Under the pieces are notes generated by a model. It made no database searches and was not told the DNA's origin. It saw only the letters and a program-made list of their open reading frames with translations. Made by a program: the position numbers and the translations under genes. From NCBI GenBank assembly GCA_027317045.1, contig DAHVFI010000069.1:1-12379 (forward strand): 12,379 nt of DNA. The letters are read 5' to 3'. The stretch comes from Gammaproteobacteria bacterium (lineage in GTDB: Bacteria > Pseudomonadota > Gammaproteobacteria > Natronospirales > REEB76). Shown piece by piece: positions 6,334 to 12,379 of the stretch (the stretch's first letter is position 1; each line of letters starts with the position of its first letter).

Positions 6334-7685
6334 ATATCCCGGCATCCCCAGTACCGCCCATTGCTGCTTTCCAGGATTTCGTGATCGCGCCCGGGGGCCG
6401 GCTCACAGGGCGAATACGGGTGCCGGGCGACAAATCCATTTGCCACCGGGCGCTTCTGCTGGGTGCGCTCGCCACAGGTGAGACGCACATCACGAATTTT
6501 CTGGAGAGTGCTGATTGTCTGGCGACACTCGCTGCCTTGCAGGAGTTGGGCGTCAAAATGGAACGCGCCGAATCCAGTGCTGTCACGATCCAGGGTCTTG
6601 GCTTTGAGGGTTTGCGATCACCCGTACGAGAACTCAATTGCGGCAATTCCGGTACCAGCATGCGGCTACTCACGGGTTTGCTGGCAGGACAGCCGTTCGA
6701 ATCAGTACTCACCGGCGATGCATCGCTGCACCGCCGCCCCATGCTGCGCATCATCGAGCCTCTGCTGCGCATGGGCGCTGTGATTAAAAGCACATCGGGC
6801 CATGCGCCGCTCACGGTTCACGGTCAACGACCGCTCAAGCCCTTGCGCTATGCAATGCCGCTGGCCAGTGCGCAGGTGAAATCCAGCTTGTTATTTGCCG
6901 GTCTTCAGGCCGAAGGCGAAACCTGGATAAAAGAGCCGGCCACGACCCGTGACCATACCGAACGTATGTTGGGATCCTTCGGGTGTGCGGTCTTGCGCGA
7001 TGGCGAGTGGTTCGGCATCTACGGAGGCCGTGCGCTTCGCGCTGCCGACGTTACTGTGCCGGGCGATCTGTCATCGGCAGCGTTTTTCATGGTGGCGGCT
7101 GCCGCGCAACCCGGTGCCCACCTCATCGTCGAGGGCGTAGGTATAAACCCAAGCCGCAACGGCGTGCTGCGTTTGCTGTGGGATATGGGTGCGGACATTC
7201 GCCTGCTGCATGAGCATATGCTTGGCAACGAGCCGGTGGCGGATGTGGAAGTGCATGGCGGGGAGTTGCGGGGCTTGGACATTGGCCCGGAAATGGTGCC
7301 GCTTGCCATAGACGAATTACCGGCACTGCTGATAGCCGCGGCGTTAGCACAGGGGGTCACCACGCTGCGCGGTGCAGCGGAGCTGCGCGTGAAGGAAAGC
7401 GATCGCTTGCAAGCCATGGCAATGGGGCTACGCACTCTGGGAGTGGAGCTGCAACTTTGGGATGATGGCCTGCGTGTGACCGGTGGCAATGGTTTCCAGG
7501 GAGGGGAGGTGGATAGTTTTGGTGACCATCGCATCGCCATGGCCTTTGCCATGGCCGGCCTGCGTGCGCATTCACCTATTCATATTCGCGATTGCCGCAA
7601 TGTGGACACGTCGTTCCCTGGTTTCGCCGGCCTGGCCCGAAATGCCGGATTGCCTATTGAAGTCAGCGAGAGACTACCTCCATGA
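6330..7685 (+). CDS. aroA: 3-phosphoshikimate 1-carboxyvinyltransferase (EPSP synthase), class II-like
   Basis: AroA joins shikimate-3-phosphate and phosphoenolpyruvate to make EPSP, the step before chorismate. Conserved elements are PGDKS with His-Arg (residues 32-40), NCGNSGTSMR (103-112), GDASLHRRPMLR (129-140), SAQVK (180-184), RDHTE (207-211), ELRVKESDRL and GDHRIAMAFAMAGLRA near the end. RPMxR, SAQxK and RxHTE are marks of class II enzymes such as those of Pseudomonas and Bacillus. The class II NxTR motif is NPSR here (273-276). In Pseudomonas the gene is fused to tyrA; here it stands alone. The first in-frame start is a TTG at 6330 overlapping the hisC stop by 4 nt, giving 451 residues. 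A GTG at 6381 has AGGA 4 bases upstream but would cut very close to the first strand. The stop overlaps the cmk start (ATGA). Confidence 0.95.
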   Translation: MNIPASPVPPIAAFQDFVIAPGGRLTGRIRVPGDKSICHRALLLGALATGETHITNFLESADCLATLAALQELGVKMERAESSAVTIQGLGFEGLRSPVRELNCGNSGTSMRLLTGLLAGQPFESVLTGDASLHRRPMLRIIEPLLRMGAVIKSTSGHAPLTVHGQRPLKPLRYAMPLASAQVKSSLLFAGLQAEGETWIKEPATTRDHTERMLGSFGCAVLRDGEWFGIYGGRALRAADVTVPGDLSSAAFFMVAAAAQPGAHLIVEGVGINPSRNGVLRLLWDMGADIRLLHEHMLGNEPVADVEVHGGELRGLDIGPEMVPLAIDELPALLIAAALAQGVTTLRGAAELRVKESDRLQAMAMGLRTLGVELQLWDDGLRVTGGNGFQGGEVDSFGDHRIAMAFAMAGLRAHSPIHIRDCRNVDTSFPGFAGLARNAGLPIEVSERLPP

Positions 7686-8386
7686 TCAAAAATACTTCAC
7701 CCCCGGTGGTGGCTATTGATGGACCGAGTGGTTCCGGCAAGGGCACTGTAAGTCGGCGGGTAGCAGATGCGCTCGGCTGGCATCTCCTGGATAGCGGCGC
7801 TCTGTATCGCGTGCTTGCCTGGGCGGGCGATGCGGCGGGTTTGTCATCTGATCAACCTCAAAAACTCCAATCCCTGGCCGGTTCACTGCAGGTTGAGTTT
7901 AGCCGGACTGCGGCAGGCGACGAACGCATATTGCTGGATGGGCGTGATATCACCCAGCCGTTGCGAGCCGAGGAGTGCGGAAACCGTGCTTCGGAACTGG
8001 CGGCAATCCCGCAGGTCCGGGAAGGGCTCAAAATCTTGCAGCGTAGCTTTCGCCGGGCCCCGGGTTTGGTGGCCGATGGCCGCGATATGGGTACGGTTAT
8101 TTTCCCGGATGCGGGCCTTAAAATCTTTCTCACGGCGAGCGCCGGGGAACGGGTCAAAAGACGCTATAACCAGTTGAAACAAAAAGGGTTAGATGCTACT
8201 CTGCCCGGCCTTTTTAGGGACATCGCTGCCCGCGACGAACGCGACCAAAGCCGCGCTGTTTCCCCCTTGAAGCCCGCCCCGGAGGCCGTGGTGCTGGATA
8301 CTACCGGCACCGGTATCGAGCAGGTGGTGGAGAAGGTCCTGGTTCTGGCCCGACGTCGGTTTGGCAGCACCCCAGGCGGCAGTTGA
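7682..8386 (+). CDS. cmk: Cytidylate kinase
   Basis: Cmk phosphorylates CMP and dCMP with ATP in the cytoplasm and recycles cytidine nucleotides from RNA and phospholipid turnover. The 234-residue protein has the P-loop GPSGSGKGT (14-22), the nucleotide-binding DSGALYR (37-43), the DGRDMGTVIFPDAGLKIFL segment in the middle, and the lid-type RDERDQSRAVSPLKPA region followed by a DTTG motif. Length fits the long bacterial form. The ATG at 7682 overlaps the aroA stop by 4 nt, a classic coupled junction. rpsA follows after a 124-base leader, the usual neighbour of cmk in Proteobacteria. Confidence 0.97.
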   Translation: MIKNTSPPVVAIDGPSGSGKGTVSRRVADALGWHLLDSGALYRVLAWAGDAAGLSSDQPQKLQSLAGSLQVEFSRTAAGDERILLDGRDITQPLRAEECGNRASELAAIPQVREGLKILQRSFRRAPGLVADGRDMGTVIFPDAGLKIFLTASAGERVKRRYNQLKQKGLDATLPGLFRDIAARDERDQSRAVSPLKPAPEAVVLDTTGTGIEQVVEKVLVLARRRFGSTPGGS

Positions 8387-8510
8387 ATGAAGATGGTTGG
8401 GGTACACGGACCAGCCCTTGATTATTAATTCACCCGGAGCAGCCCAGGAGGGCTACCGGACCAACTCAAATACGGCCCCTGCACACAGGGCATTCAGGAC
8501 CAACCTCAAC
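8387..8510 (+). promoter_or_regulatory. rpsA 5' leader with GGA-rich hairpins, candidate S1 autoregulatory region
   Basis: The 124 bases before the rpsA start hold no gene and no normal Shine-Dalgarno at the ATG. GGA occurs five times (near 8408, 8436, 8447, 8458, 8497), and GGACCAAC occurs twice (8458, 8497). One hairpin places AGGA in its loop: AGCCC (8441-8445), loop 8446-8449, GGGCT (8450-8454), extended by CCGG (8434-8437) with CCGG (8456-8459). A second is CCCTG/CAGGG (8477-8490) with a CACA loop. In E. coli and other gamma-proteobacteria the rpsA leader also lacks a good Shine-Dalgarno, uses GGA-bearing hairpins and is repressed by S1 itself, so the same role is inferred here. A weak promoter-like pair (TTGGCA 8361, TTGAAT 8383) sits at the cmk end. 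Confidence 0.5.
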
Positions 8511-10187
8511 ATGACCGAGTCTTTCGCCGAACTTTTTGAAGAAAGCATCAAGCAATCGCAGATGCAATCGGGCTCCATCCTCATAGCCCGGGTAATGGAG
8601 ATCAGGCCGGACGTGGTAATCGTCAATGCCGGTCTCAAATCCGAAGGTGTAATACCCGCCGAACAGTTTTACAACGAGAACGGTGAACTGGAAATCGCCG
8701 TGGGCGACGATGTGGAGGTAGCCCTGGATGCTGTCGAGGACGGATTCGGCGAAACCCGCTTGTCGCGCGAGAAAGCCAAACGCGCCCGTTCCTGGACCAA
8801 ACTTGAAGAAGCCTTCACCAAGGGTGAAATCGTCAAGGGTTACATTAGCGGCAAGGTCAAGGGCGGCTTCACCGTCGAGGTTGATGGTGTGCGAGCCTTC
8901 CTGCCCGGATCACTGGTGGATGTACGCCCGGTGCGCGATCCCGTTTATCTGGAAGGTAAAGAACTGGAATTCAAGGTCATCAAACTGGATCAGCGCCGCA
9001 ACAACGTAGTGGTGTCCCGACGTGCGGTGGTTGAGCAGGAATACAGCGCCGAGCGCGACCAACTGCTGGGCAATCTACAGGAAGGCTCGATGGTGAAGGG
9101 CCTCGTCAAAAACCTCACCGAATATGGCGCCTTCGTGGATCTTGGCGGAATTGACGGTCTGCTGCATATCACGGATATGGCCTGGAAGCGTGTCAAGCAT
9201 CCGTCAGAAGTGGTGGCTGTCGGTCAGGAAATCGAGGTCAAAGTCCTCAAGTTCGACCGCGAGCGCAACCGGGTATCCCTGGGGCTCAAGCAGTTAGGTG
9301 ATGACCCATGGGTGGATATCACACGCCGCTATCCAACCGGAACGCGCCTGTTTGGCAAGGTCACCAACCTTGCCGATTATGGCTGCTTCGTGGAAGTTGA
9401 GCCGGGTGTGGAAGGCCTGGTGCATGTCTCTGAGATGGACTGGACCAACAAGAACGTGAATCCAGCGAAGGTCGTGCAGGTGGGCGACGAAACAGAGGTC
9501 ATGGTACTGGAAATCGACGAGGAACGGCGCCGTATCTCGCTCGGCATGAAACAGTGCAAGCCGAATCCGTGGGATGATTTCGCTGCCAGCCACAGCAAAA
9601 ATGATCGCCTCAAGGGCAAGATCAAATCCATCACCGATTTCGGCATTTTCGTCGGTCTCGACGGCGGTATTGACGGCCTGGTACATCTCTCGGATATTTC
9701 CTGGGACATGCCCGGAGAGGAAGCAGTACGCAACTACAAGAAAGGTGACGAAGTGGAAGCGGTGGTGCTGGCGGTGGACGCACAGCGCGAACGCATTTCT
9801 CTCGGCATCAAGCAATTGGAGAAGGACCCTTTCTCGAACTTTCTGGCCGAACATCCCAAAGGCAGCATGGTACGGGGCAAGGTGGCGACAGTGGATGCCA
9901 AGGGCGCCGTGGTTGATTTGGGTAACGGTATTGAAGGCTATCTGCGTGCCTCGGAACTCTCGCGCGATCGTGTGGAGGATGCGCGCACTGTCCTCAAAGA
10001 GGGCGATGATATCGAGGCCCGCTTTGTGGGTATGGATCGCAAGAACCGCAGTATCAGCCTGTCAGTTAAAGCAAAGGAAATCCAGGAAGAAGCCCAGGCG
10101 ATGGAAGATTACGCGCGTAACACCTCGTCCGGCACCACCACCCTGGGGGATTTGCTGAAGGAACATATTGGCAACGATCAGGAATGA
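8511..10187 (+). CDS. rpsA: 30S ribosomal protein S1
   Basis: S1 binds mRNA single strands and helps structured or Shine-Dalgarno-poor messages load on the 30S subunit. The product is 558 residues, against 557 in E. coli, and has six S1 (OB-fold) repeats. Repeats 1-2 (to about residue 170) form the ribosome-binding part, including VKGGFTVEVDGVRAFLPGSL. Repeats 3-6 bind RNA and carry the recurring pattern YGAFVDLGGIDGLLHITDM, YGCFVEVEPGVEGLVHVSEM and FGIFVGLDGGIDGLVHLSDI. The last repeat ends in KNRSISLSVKAK, followed by a short charged tail. The start is the ATG at 8511 because MTESFAELFEESIK is the conserved S1 N-terminus. The frame is open upstream to a TTG at 8397, and the added residues do not look like S1. 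ihfB follows after 113 bases. Confidence 0.98.
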   Translation: MTESFAELFEESIKQSQMQSGSILIARVMEIRPDVVIVNAGLKSEGVIPAEQFYNENGELEIAVGDDVEVALDAVEDGFGETRLSREKAKRARSWTKLEEAFTKGEIVKGYISGKVKGGFTVEVDGVRAFLPGSLVDVRPVRDPVYLEGKELEFKVIKLDQRRNNVVVSRRAVVEQEYSAERDQLLGNLQEGSMVKGLVKNLTEYGAFVDLGGIDGLLHITDMAWKRVKHPSEVVAVGQEIEVKVLKFDRERNRVSLGLKQLGDDPWVDITRRYPTGTRLFGKVTNLADYGCFVEVEPGVEGLVHVSEMDWTNKNVNPAKVVQVGDETEVMVLEIDEERRRISLGMKQCKPNPWDDFAASHSKNDRLKGKIKSITDFGIFVGLDGGIDGLVHLSDISWDMPGEEAVRNYKKGDEVEAVVLAVDAQRERISLGIKQLEKDPFSNFLAEHPKGSMVRGKVATVDAKGAVVDLGNGIEGYLRASELSRDRVEDARTVLKEGDDIEARFVGMDRKNRSISLSVKAKEIQEEAQAMEDYARNTSSGTTTLGDLLKEHIGNDQE

Positions 10188-10267
10188 TGAGCAATCGAGC
10201 GCACTTGCCCGGGCTGGGAATGTCTCCTGTTTGTATTACGATTAGAAAAGTTTTCCACGCTGGCACA

Positions 10268-10294
10268 GTATAAGTTTAGTGTTGAAGGTATAAG
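10268..10294 (+). repeat. Direct repeat GTATAAG in the ihfB upstream region
   Basis: GTATAAG occurs at 10268-10274 and again at 10288-10294, exactly 20 bases apart, or about two turns of the helix. Both include a TATAAG that resembles a -10 box (5 of 6), but neither has a recognisable -35 at 16-18 bases. The second copy ends only six bases before the ihfB start codon, so it could not act as an ordinary promoter for that gene. A paired protein-binding site or chance are both possible. Confidence 0.3.
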
Positions 10295-10300
10295 CGGACC

Positions 10301-10591
10301 ATGACCAAGTCAGAGCTGATCGAAATCATTGCCAGAAAGCAAAGCCATCTCGCTGGCAAGGATATCGAGCTTGCCGTTAAAACGATGCTGGAGCAAATGA
10401 GCAATGCGCTGTCCACGGGACGACGCATTGAAATACGTGGTTTTGGGAGTTTTTCATTGCATTTCCGCCCACCGCGCATGGGACGCAATCCGAAAACCGG
10501 CGATTCCGTCGCCCTCTCCGGGAAACACGTCCCGCATTTCAAGCCAGGCAAGGATTTGCGTGATCGTGTAAACGACGGCCCCCACGGTTAA
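10301..10591 (+). CDS. ihfB: Integration host factor subunit beta
   Basis: IHF-beta pairs with IHF-alpha to make a sequence-specific DNA-bending nucleoid protein used in recombination, replication and sigma-54 promoters. The 96-residue product has the IHF/HU fold: N-terminal helices beginning MTKSELIEIIARKQSHL, then RRIEIRGFGSF (41-51), then the beta arm with GRNPKTG (61-67). Pro64, at the arm tip, is the residue that intercalates and kinks DNA. Glu44 and Arg46 match E. coli IHF-beta residues that read the TTR part of the binding site, which supports beta rather than HU. The C-terminus HVPHFKPGKDLRDRV is typical. The gene lies in its conserved place after rpsA. The ribosome-binding site is weak (GCGGA just before the ATG). 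The 113-base upstream gap contains a GCCCGGGC palindrome and the GTATAAG direct repeat but no confident promoter. Confidence 0.97.
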   Translation: MTKSELIEIIARKQSHLAGKDIELAVKTMLEQMSNALSTGRRIEIRGFGSFSLHFRPPRMGRNPKTGDSVALSGKHVPHFKPGKDLRDRVNDGPHG

Positions 10592-10646
10592 CCGGGGTAA
10601 ATCTGGGGATCCCCAATCTCCATAGTCTGAGCGGAGCCTGCCAGTC

Positions 10647-10940
10647 ATGTTGCGTTGGATCGCCATCGTTGCCCTAGTGTGTATCTTTGTCGTGGCTCTG
10701 TTGCTGGCCTATGCCAACGGTACGACCGTGGTTCTCAATTACCTCATAGGCAGCCTGCGGGTGCACTTGTCTTCAGCGCTACTGGGCGCTGCTATCATCG
10801 GCTGGCTGCTGGGTTTGCTTAGCAGTCTGGCAGTCATTTTCCGCCTCAAGCGCGAAGCCTGGCGGCTGCAGCGTTCGGTTCGAGATGCCGAGGCGGAAAT
10901 CCGCAATTTGCGTAATCTTCCCCTAAAGAATGACCATTGA
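10647..10940 (+). CDS. lapA: Lipopolysaccharide assembly protein A (LapA, DUF1049)
   Basis: LapA is a small inner-membrane protein that works with LapB in the assembly of lipopolysaccharide. The 97-residue product has two membrane helices, about residues 3-22 and 42-65, joined by a short segment containing NGTTVVLNYLIGSLRVHLS. This matches the LapA pattern in which a polar N-x-x-x-V-x-x-N-Y stretch lies between the helices. A basic, heptad-like cytoplasmic tail (67-97) follows and could form a coiled coil. GGAG about 10 bases upstream of the ATG is a usable ribosome site. lapB overlaps the 3' end by 11 nt, so the two are probably coupled. Identification rests on topology, size and position beside lapB and ihfB more than on strict motifs. 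Confidence 0.88.
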   Translation: MLRWIAIVALVCIFVVALLLAYANGTTVVLNYLIGSLRVHLSSALLGAAIIGWLLGLLSSLAVIFRLKREAWRLQRSVRDAEAEIRNLRNLPLKNDH

Positions 10941-12132
10941 TTCCACGGCAATCGCCATCCTGCTGCTGATCGCGGCCGTCGTATTCGGATGGCTCTTGGC
11001 ACACTGGAAGCGTGGCGGCGGCCGGGATTCGCGCTTCAAGTTTTTCAGCAGTGAGTATTTCAAGGGCCTCAATTTCCTGCTGAACGAGCAGCCGGACAAG
11101 GCACTCGAGGTGTTCATTCGCGTAGCGGAAGTGGACTCGGAAACGGTCGAGACCCATTTTGCCCTGGGTAATCTGTTCCGGCGCCGTGGTGAGGTGGATC
11201 GCGCCATTCGCATTCACCAAAACCTTATCGCCCGTCCCAATCTCACCCGCGCCCACCGGGCACAAGCGCTGTTCGAGCTAGCACAGGATTACCTGCGCGC
11301 CGGTCTGTTGGATCGTGCCGAAAGCATCCTGCTGGAATTGCTGGATATGCCGACCTACACCGATCAGGCTCTAAACGGCCTGATTTCGCTTTACGAACAG
11401 CAGAAGGATTGGGAACAGGCCATATCAATGCGACGGCGGTTACAGACGCACACGGGCATTTCCGAGGAAGAAACGATTTCACAGTATTTTTGCGAACTGG
11501 CCCAGACGGCGGAAGCAGGCAAGGATATGGCGCTCGCCCGCCGCTTCCTGAAACGCGCGCAATCCCATGATTCCAATTGTGTACGCGCCAATTTGCTGCT
11601 GGCGCAAATGGCGGAAGCCGACCAGGAATGGGGACGCAGCCAACGACACTATAAAAATGTACTGGAACATGAAATCCGTTACGCTACCGAGGTGCTGCCG
11701 GCGCTGGCACGAGTGACCCGGCAGGTGGCTGGCCGGGAAACGCTGGAATCCATGCTCGGTGAATTGCTTCACGATAATCCGAAGGCTTCCGGTTATCTCG
11801 CGATCGCCGCGATTCTCGATCCCGAGCTGGATGATCCGGTGTCGCAGGCCTGTGTGGCCGAATATTTACGCACGGAGCCAAGCCTGCGTGGGCTTTATGA
11901 AATGTTTACATCCTTCGCGCAGCGAAATGGCACGTCACAGTCGGCCGACCTGGAACCCCTGCAAAACGCAGTCAGGAATCTGCTAAAGAATGGACCCCGC
12001 TATCGCTGTGAGGAATGTGGGTTCCGCAGCAAAACACTCTACTGGCAATGTCCAGGTTGCAAGACTTGGAACCGGACCATGCCATTTCACGAAATCAGCT
12101 TTACCGCAACCGGTCTCTCCAATCCCGTTTGA
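10930..12132 (+). CDS. lapB: Lipopolysaccharide assembly protein B (LapB/YciM), TPR and rubredoxin-like domains
   Basis: LapB is anchored in the inner membrane and controls LPS synthesis, in E. coli by promoting FtsH degradation of LpxC; it is essential or nearly so there. The 400-residue protein opens with one membrane helix (about 7-26). The cytoplasmic part starts with FKFFSSEYFKGLNFLLNEQPDKALEVF and continues as tandem tetratricopeptide repeats to about residue 330, with recurring ALGNLFRRRGEVDRAI, FELAQDYLRAGLLDRAE and ISLYEQQKDWEQAI units. The C-terminal rubredoxin-like metal site is complete: Cys360, Cys363, Cys374 and Cys377 in YRCEECGF and WQCPGC. Length is close to E. coli LapB (389). 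The ATG at 10930 overlaps lapA. The stop lies within a 6-bp inverted repeat. Confidence 0.96.
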   Translation: MTIDSTAIAILLLIAAVVFGWLLAHWKRGGGRDSRFKFFSSEYFKGLNFLLNEQPDKALEVFIRVAEVDSETVETHFALGNLFRRRGEVDRAIRIHQNLIARPNLTRAHRAQALFELAQDYLRAGLLDRAESILLELLDMPTYTDQALNGLISLYEQQKDWEQAISMRRRLQTHTGISEEETISQYFCELAQTAEAGKDMALARRFLKRAQSHDSNCVRANLLLAQMAEADQEWGRSQRHYKNVLEHEIRYATEVLPALARVTRQVAGRETLESMLGELLHDNPKASGYLAIAAILDPELDDPVSQACVAEYLRTEPSLRGLYEMFTSFAQRNGTSQSADLEPLQNAVRNLLKNGPRYRCEECGFRSKTLYWQCPGCKTWNRTMPFHEISFTATGLSNPV

Positions 12133-12137
12133 ACGGG
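12124..12137 (+). repeat. Inverted repeat over the lapB stop codon
   Basis: CCCGTT (12124-12129) and AACGGG (12132-12137) form a perfect 6-bp inverted repeat around two bases, and the lapB TGA stop spans the loop. With a 5-bp stem the loop is four bases. No run of T follows, so it does not qualify as an intrinsic terminator. A weak mRNA hairpin between lapB and galU is the most that can be said. Confidence 0.35.
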
Positions 12138-12179
12138 TGAGAACCTGCATGGCAGTAACATACGGGGAGATATAGAACC

Positions 12180-12379
12180 ATGAAACATGCAAAGATCCGC
12201 AAAGCGGTTTTTCCGGTAGCCGGGCTGGGCACGCGCTTCCTGCCGGCCACCAAGGCGAGCCCCAAGGAAATGCTACCCATCGTGGATAAGCCACTCATCC
12301 AATACGCGGTTGAGGAAGCGGTGGAAGCAGGCGCCGAGGTGTTGGTGTTCATCACCAGCCGCACCAAACGCGCCATTTC
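12180..12379 (+). CDS. galU: UTP-glucose-1-phosphate uridylyltransferase, N-terminal part (66 codons)
   Basis: GalU makes UDP-glucose from UTP and glucose 1-phosphate in the cytoplasm, feeding LPS core, capsule and galactose metabolism. The visible residues begin MKHAKIRKAVFPVAGLGTRF and continue with LPATKASPKEMLPIVDKPLI and then QYAVEEAVEAG. The nucleotide-binding GLGTRFLPATK (15-25), with its catalytic Arg/Lys, and the PKEMLPIVDKP signature are diagnostic for the GalU family. These also separate it from the related RfbA/glmU pyrophosphorylases, which read differently here. GGGGAGA about 10 bases upstream supports the ATG at 12180. The gene runs off the right edge, so completeness is unknown. 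Following lapA-lapB, it adds to the envelope theme, and it may share their transcript because only 47 bases separate it from lapB. Confidence 0.95.
   Translation, partial: MKHAKIRKAVFPVAGLGTRFLPATKASPKEMLPIVDKPLIQYAVEEAVEAGAEVLVFITSRTKRAI

Noticed and set aside
8397..8510. TTG start extending S1 by 38 residues
   Set aside because: The extra residues do not resemble S1 and cover the leader hairpins; MTESFAELFEES at 8511 is the conserved start.
9294..9854. 186-codon minus-strand frame inside rpsA
   Set aside because: It is an antisense shadow of the S1 repeats, with no ribosome site and no recognisable motifs.
10207..10214. GCCCGGGC palindrome after rpsA as a terminator
   Set aside because: The palindrome has no loop and no T-run follows, so it does not meet the criteria for an intrinsic terminator.
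10269..10274. TATAAG as the ihfB promoter -10
   Set aside because: No -35-like hexamer lies 16-18 bases upstream and there is no TG extension, so it is left as part of a repeat only.
10604..10615. TGGGGATCCCCA palindrome between ihfB and lapA as an operator or terminator
   Set aside because: A perfect 12-base palindrome, but it has no U-tract and no known operator match; a single short palindrome is expected by chance at this scale.
1..12379. CRISPR array, tRNA/rRNA gene, toxin-antitoxin, prophage or defence genes
   Set aside because: I looked for spaced repeats, cloverleaf elements and family motifs and saw none; apart from the IS edge the window is conserved housekeeping DNA.

Overview
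This window is a proteobacterial chromosomal segment, most likely from a Gammaproteobacterium or a close relative. The basis is a long co-directional run of housekeeping genes, gyrA-serC-hisC-aroA-cmk-rpsA-ihfB-lapA-lapB-galU. ribosomal protein S1, GyrA and IHF-beta read almost residue for residue like their E. coli and Pseudomonas counterparts. The genus cannot be fixed from the sequence alone. Base composition is moderately GC-rich and looks even across the operon.

Layout. Positions 1-141 hold the 5' part and apparent end of an IS5-family insertion sequence that runs off the left edge on the minus strand. Positions 199-993 (minus) encode an OmpA-C-domain, peptidoglycan-binding envelope protein. 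A gap of about 500 bases (994-1500) follows, with outward-facing candidate promoters for the OmpA-like gene and for gyrA, and an unassigned middle part. From 1501 to the right edge every gene is on the plus strand and tightly packed: gyrA (DNA gyrase A), serC (phosphoserine aminotransferase), hisC (histidinol-phosphate/aromatic aminotransferase, HisC2 type), aroA (EPSP synthase, class II-like), cmk (cytidylate kinase), rpsA (ribosomal protein S1), ihfB (IHF beta), lapA and lapB (LPS assembly regulators), and the first 66 codons of galU (UDP-glucose pyrophosphorylase).

How they work together. serC, hisC and aroA are the amino-acid part of the classic gyrA-serC-(pheA)-hisC-(tyrA)-aroA supercluster. 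Here pheA and tyrA are absent, so prephenate processing must be encoded elsewhere. cmk-rpsA-ihfB is the deeply conserved nucleotide/translation/nucleoid block. lapA-lapB and galU concern the outer membrane and sugar-nucleotide supply. Many junctions overlap (gyrA/serC 32 nt, hisC/aroA 4 nt, aroA/cmk 4 nt, lapA/lapB 11 nt), which suggests translational coupling. rpsA and ihfB have their own leaders of more than 100 nt and may be separately controlled.

No new defence, mobile or biosynthetic system is evident. The features most worth a second look are the rpsA leader with its repeated GGA motifs and hairpins, the repeated/alternative hairpin leader of gyrA, the loss of pheA and tyrA from the cluster, and the unexplained ompA-gyrA gap.
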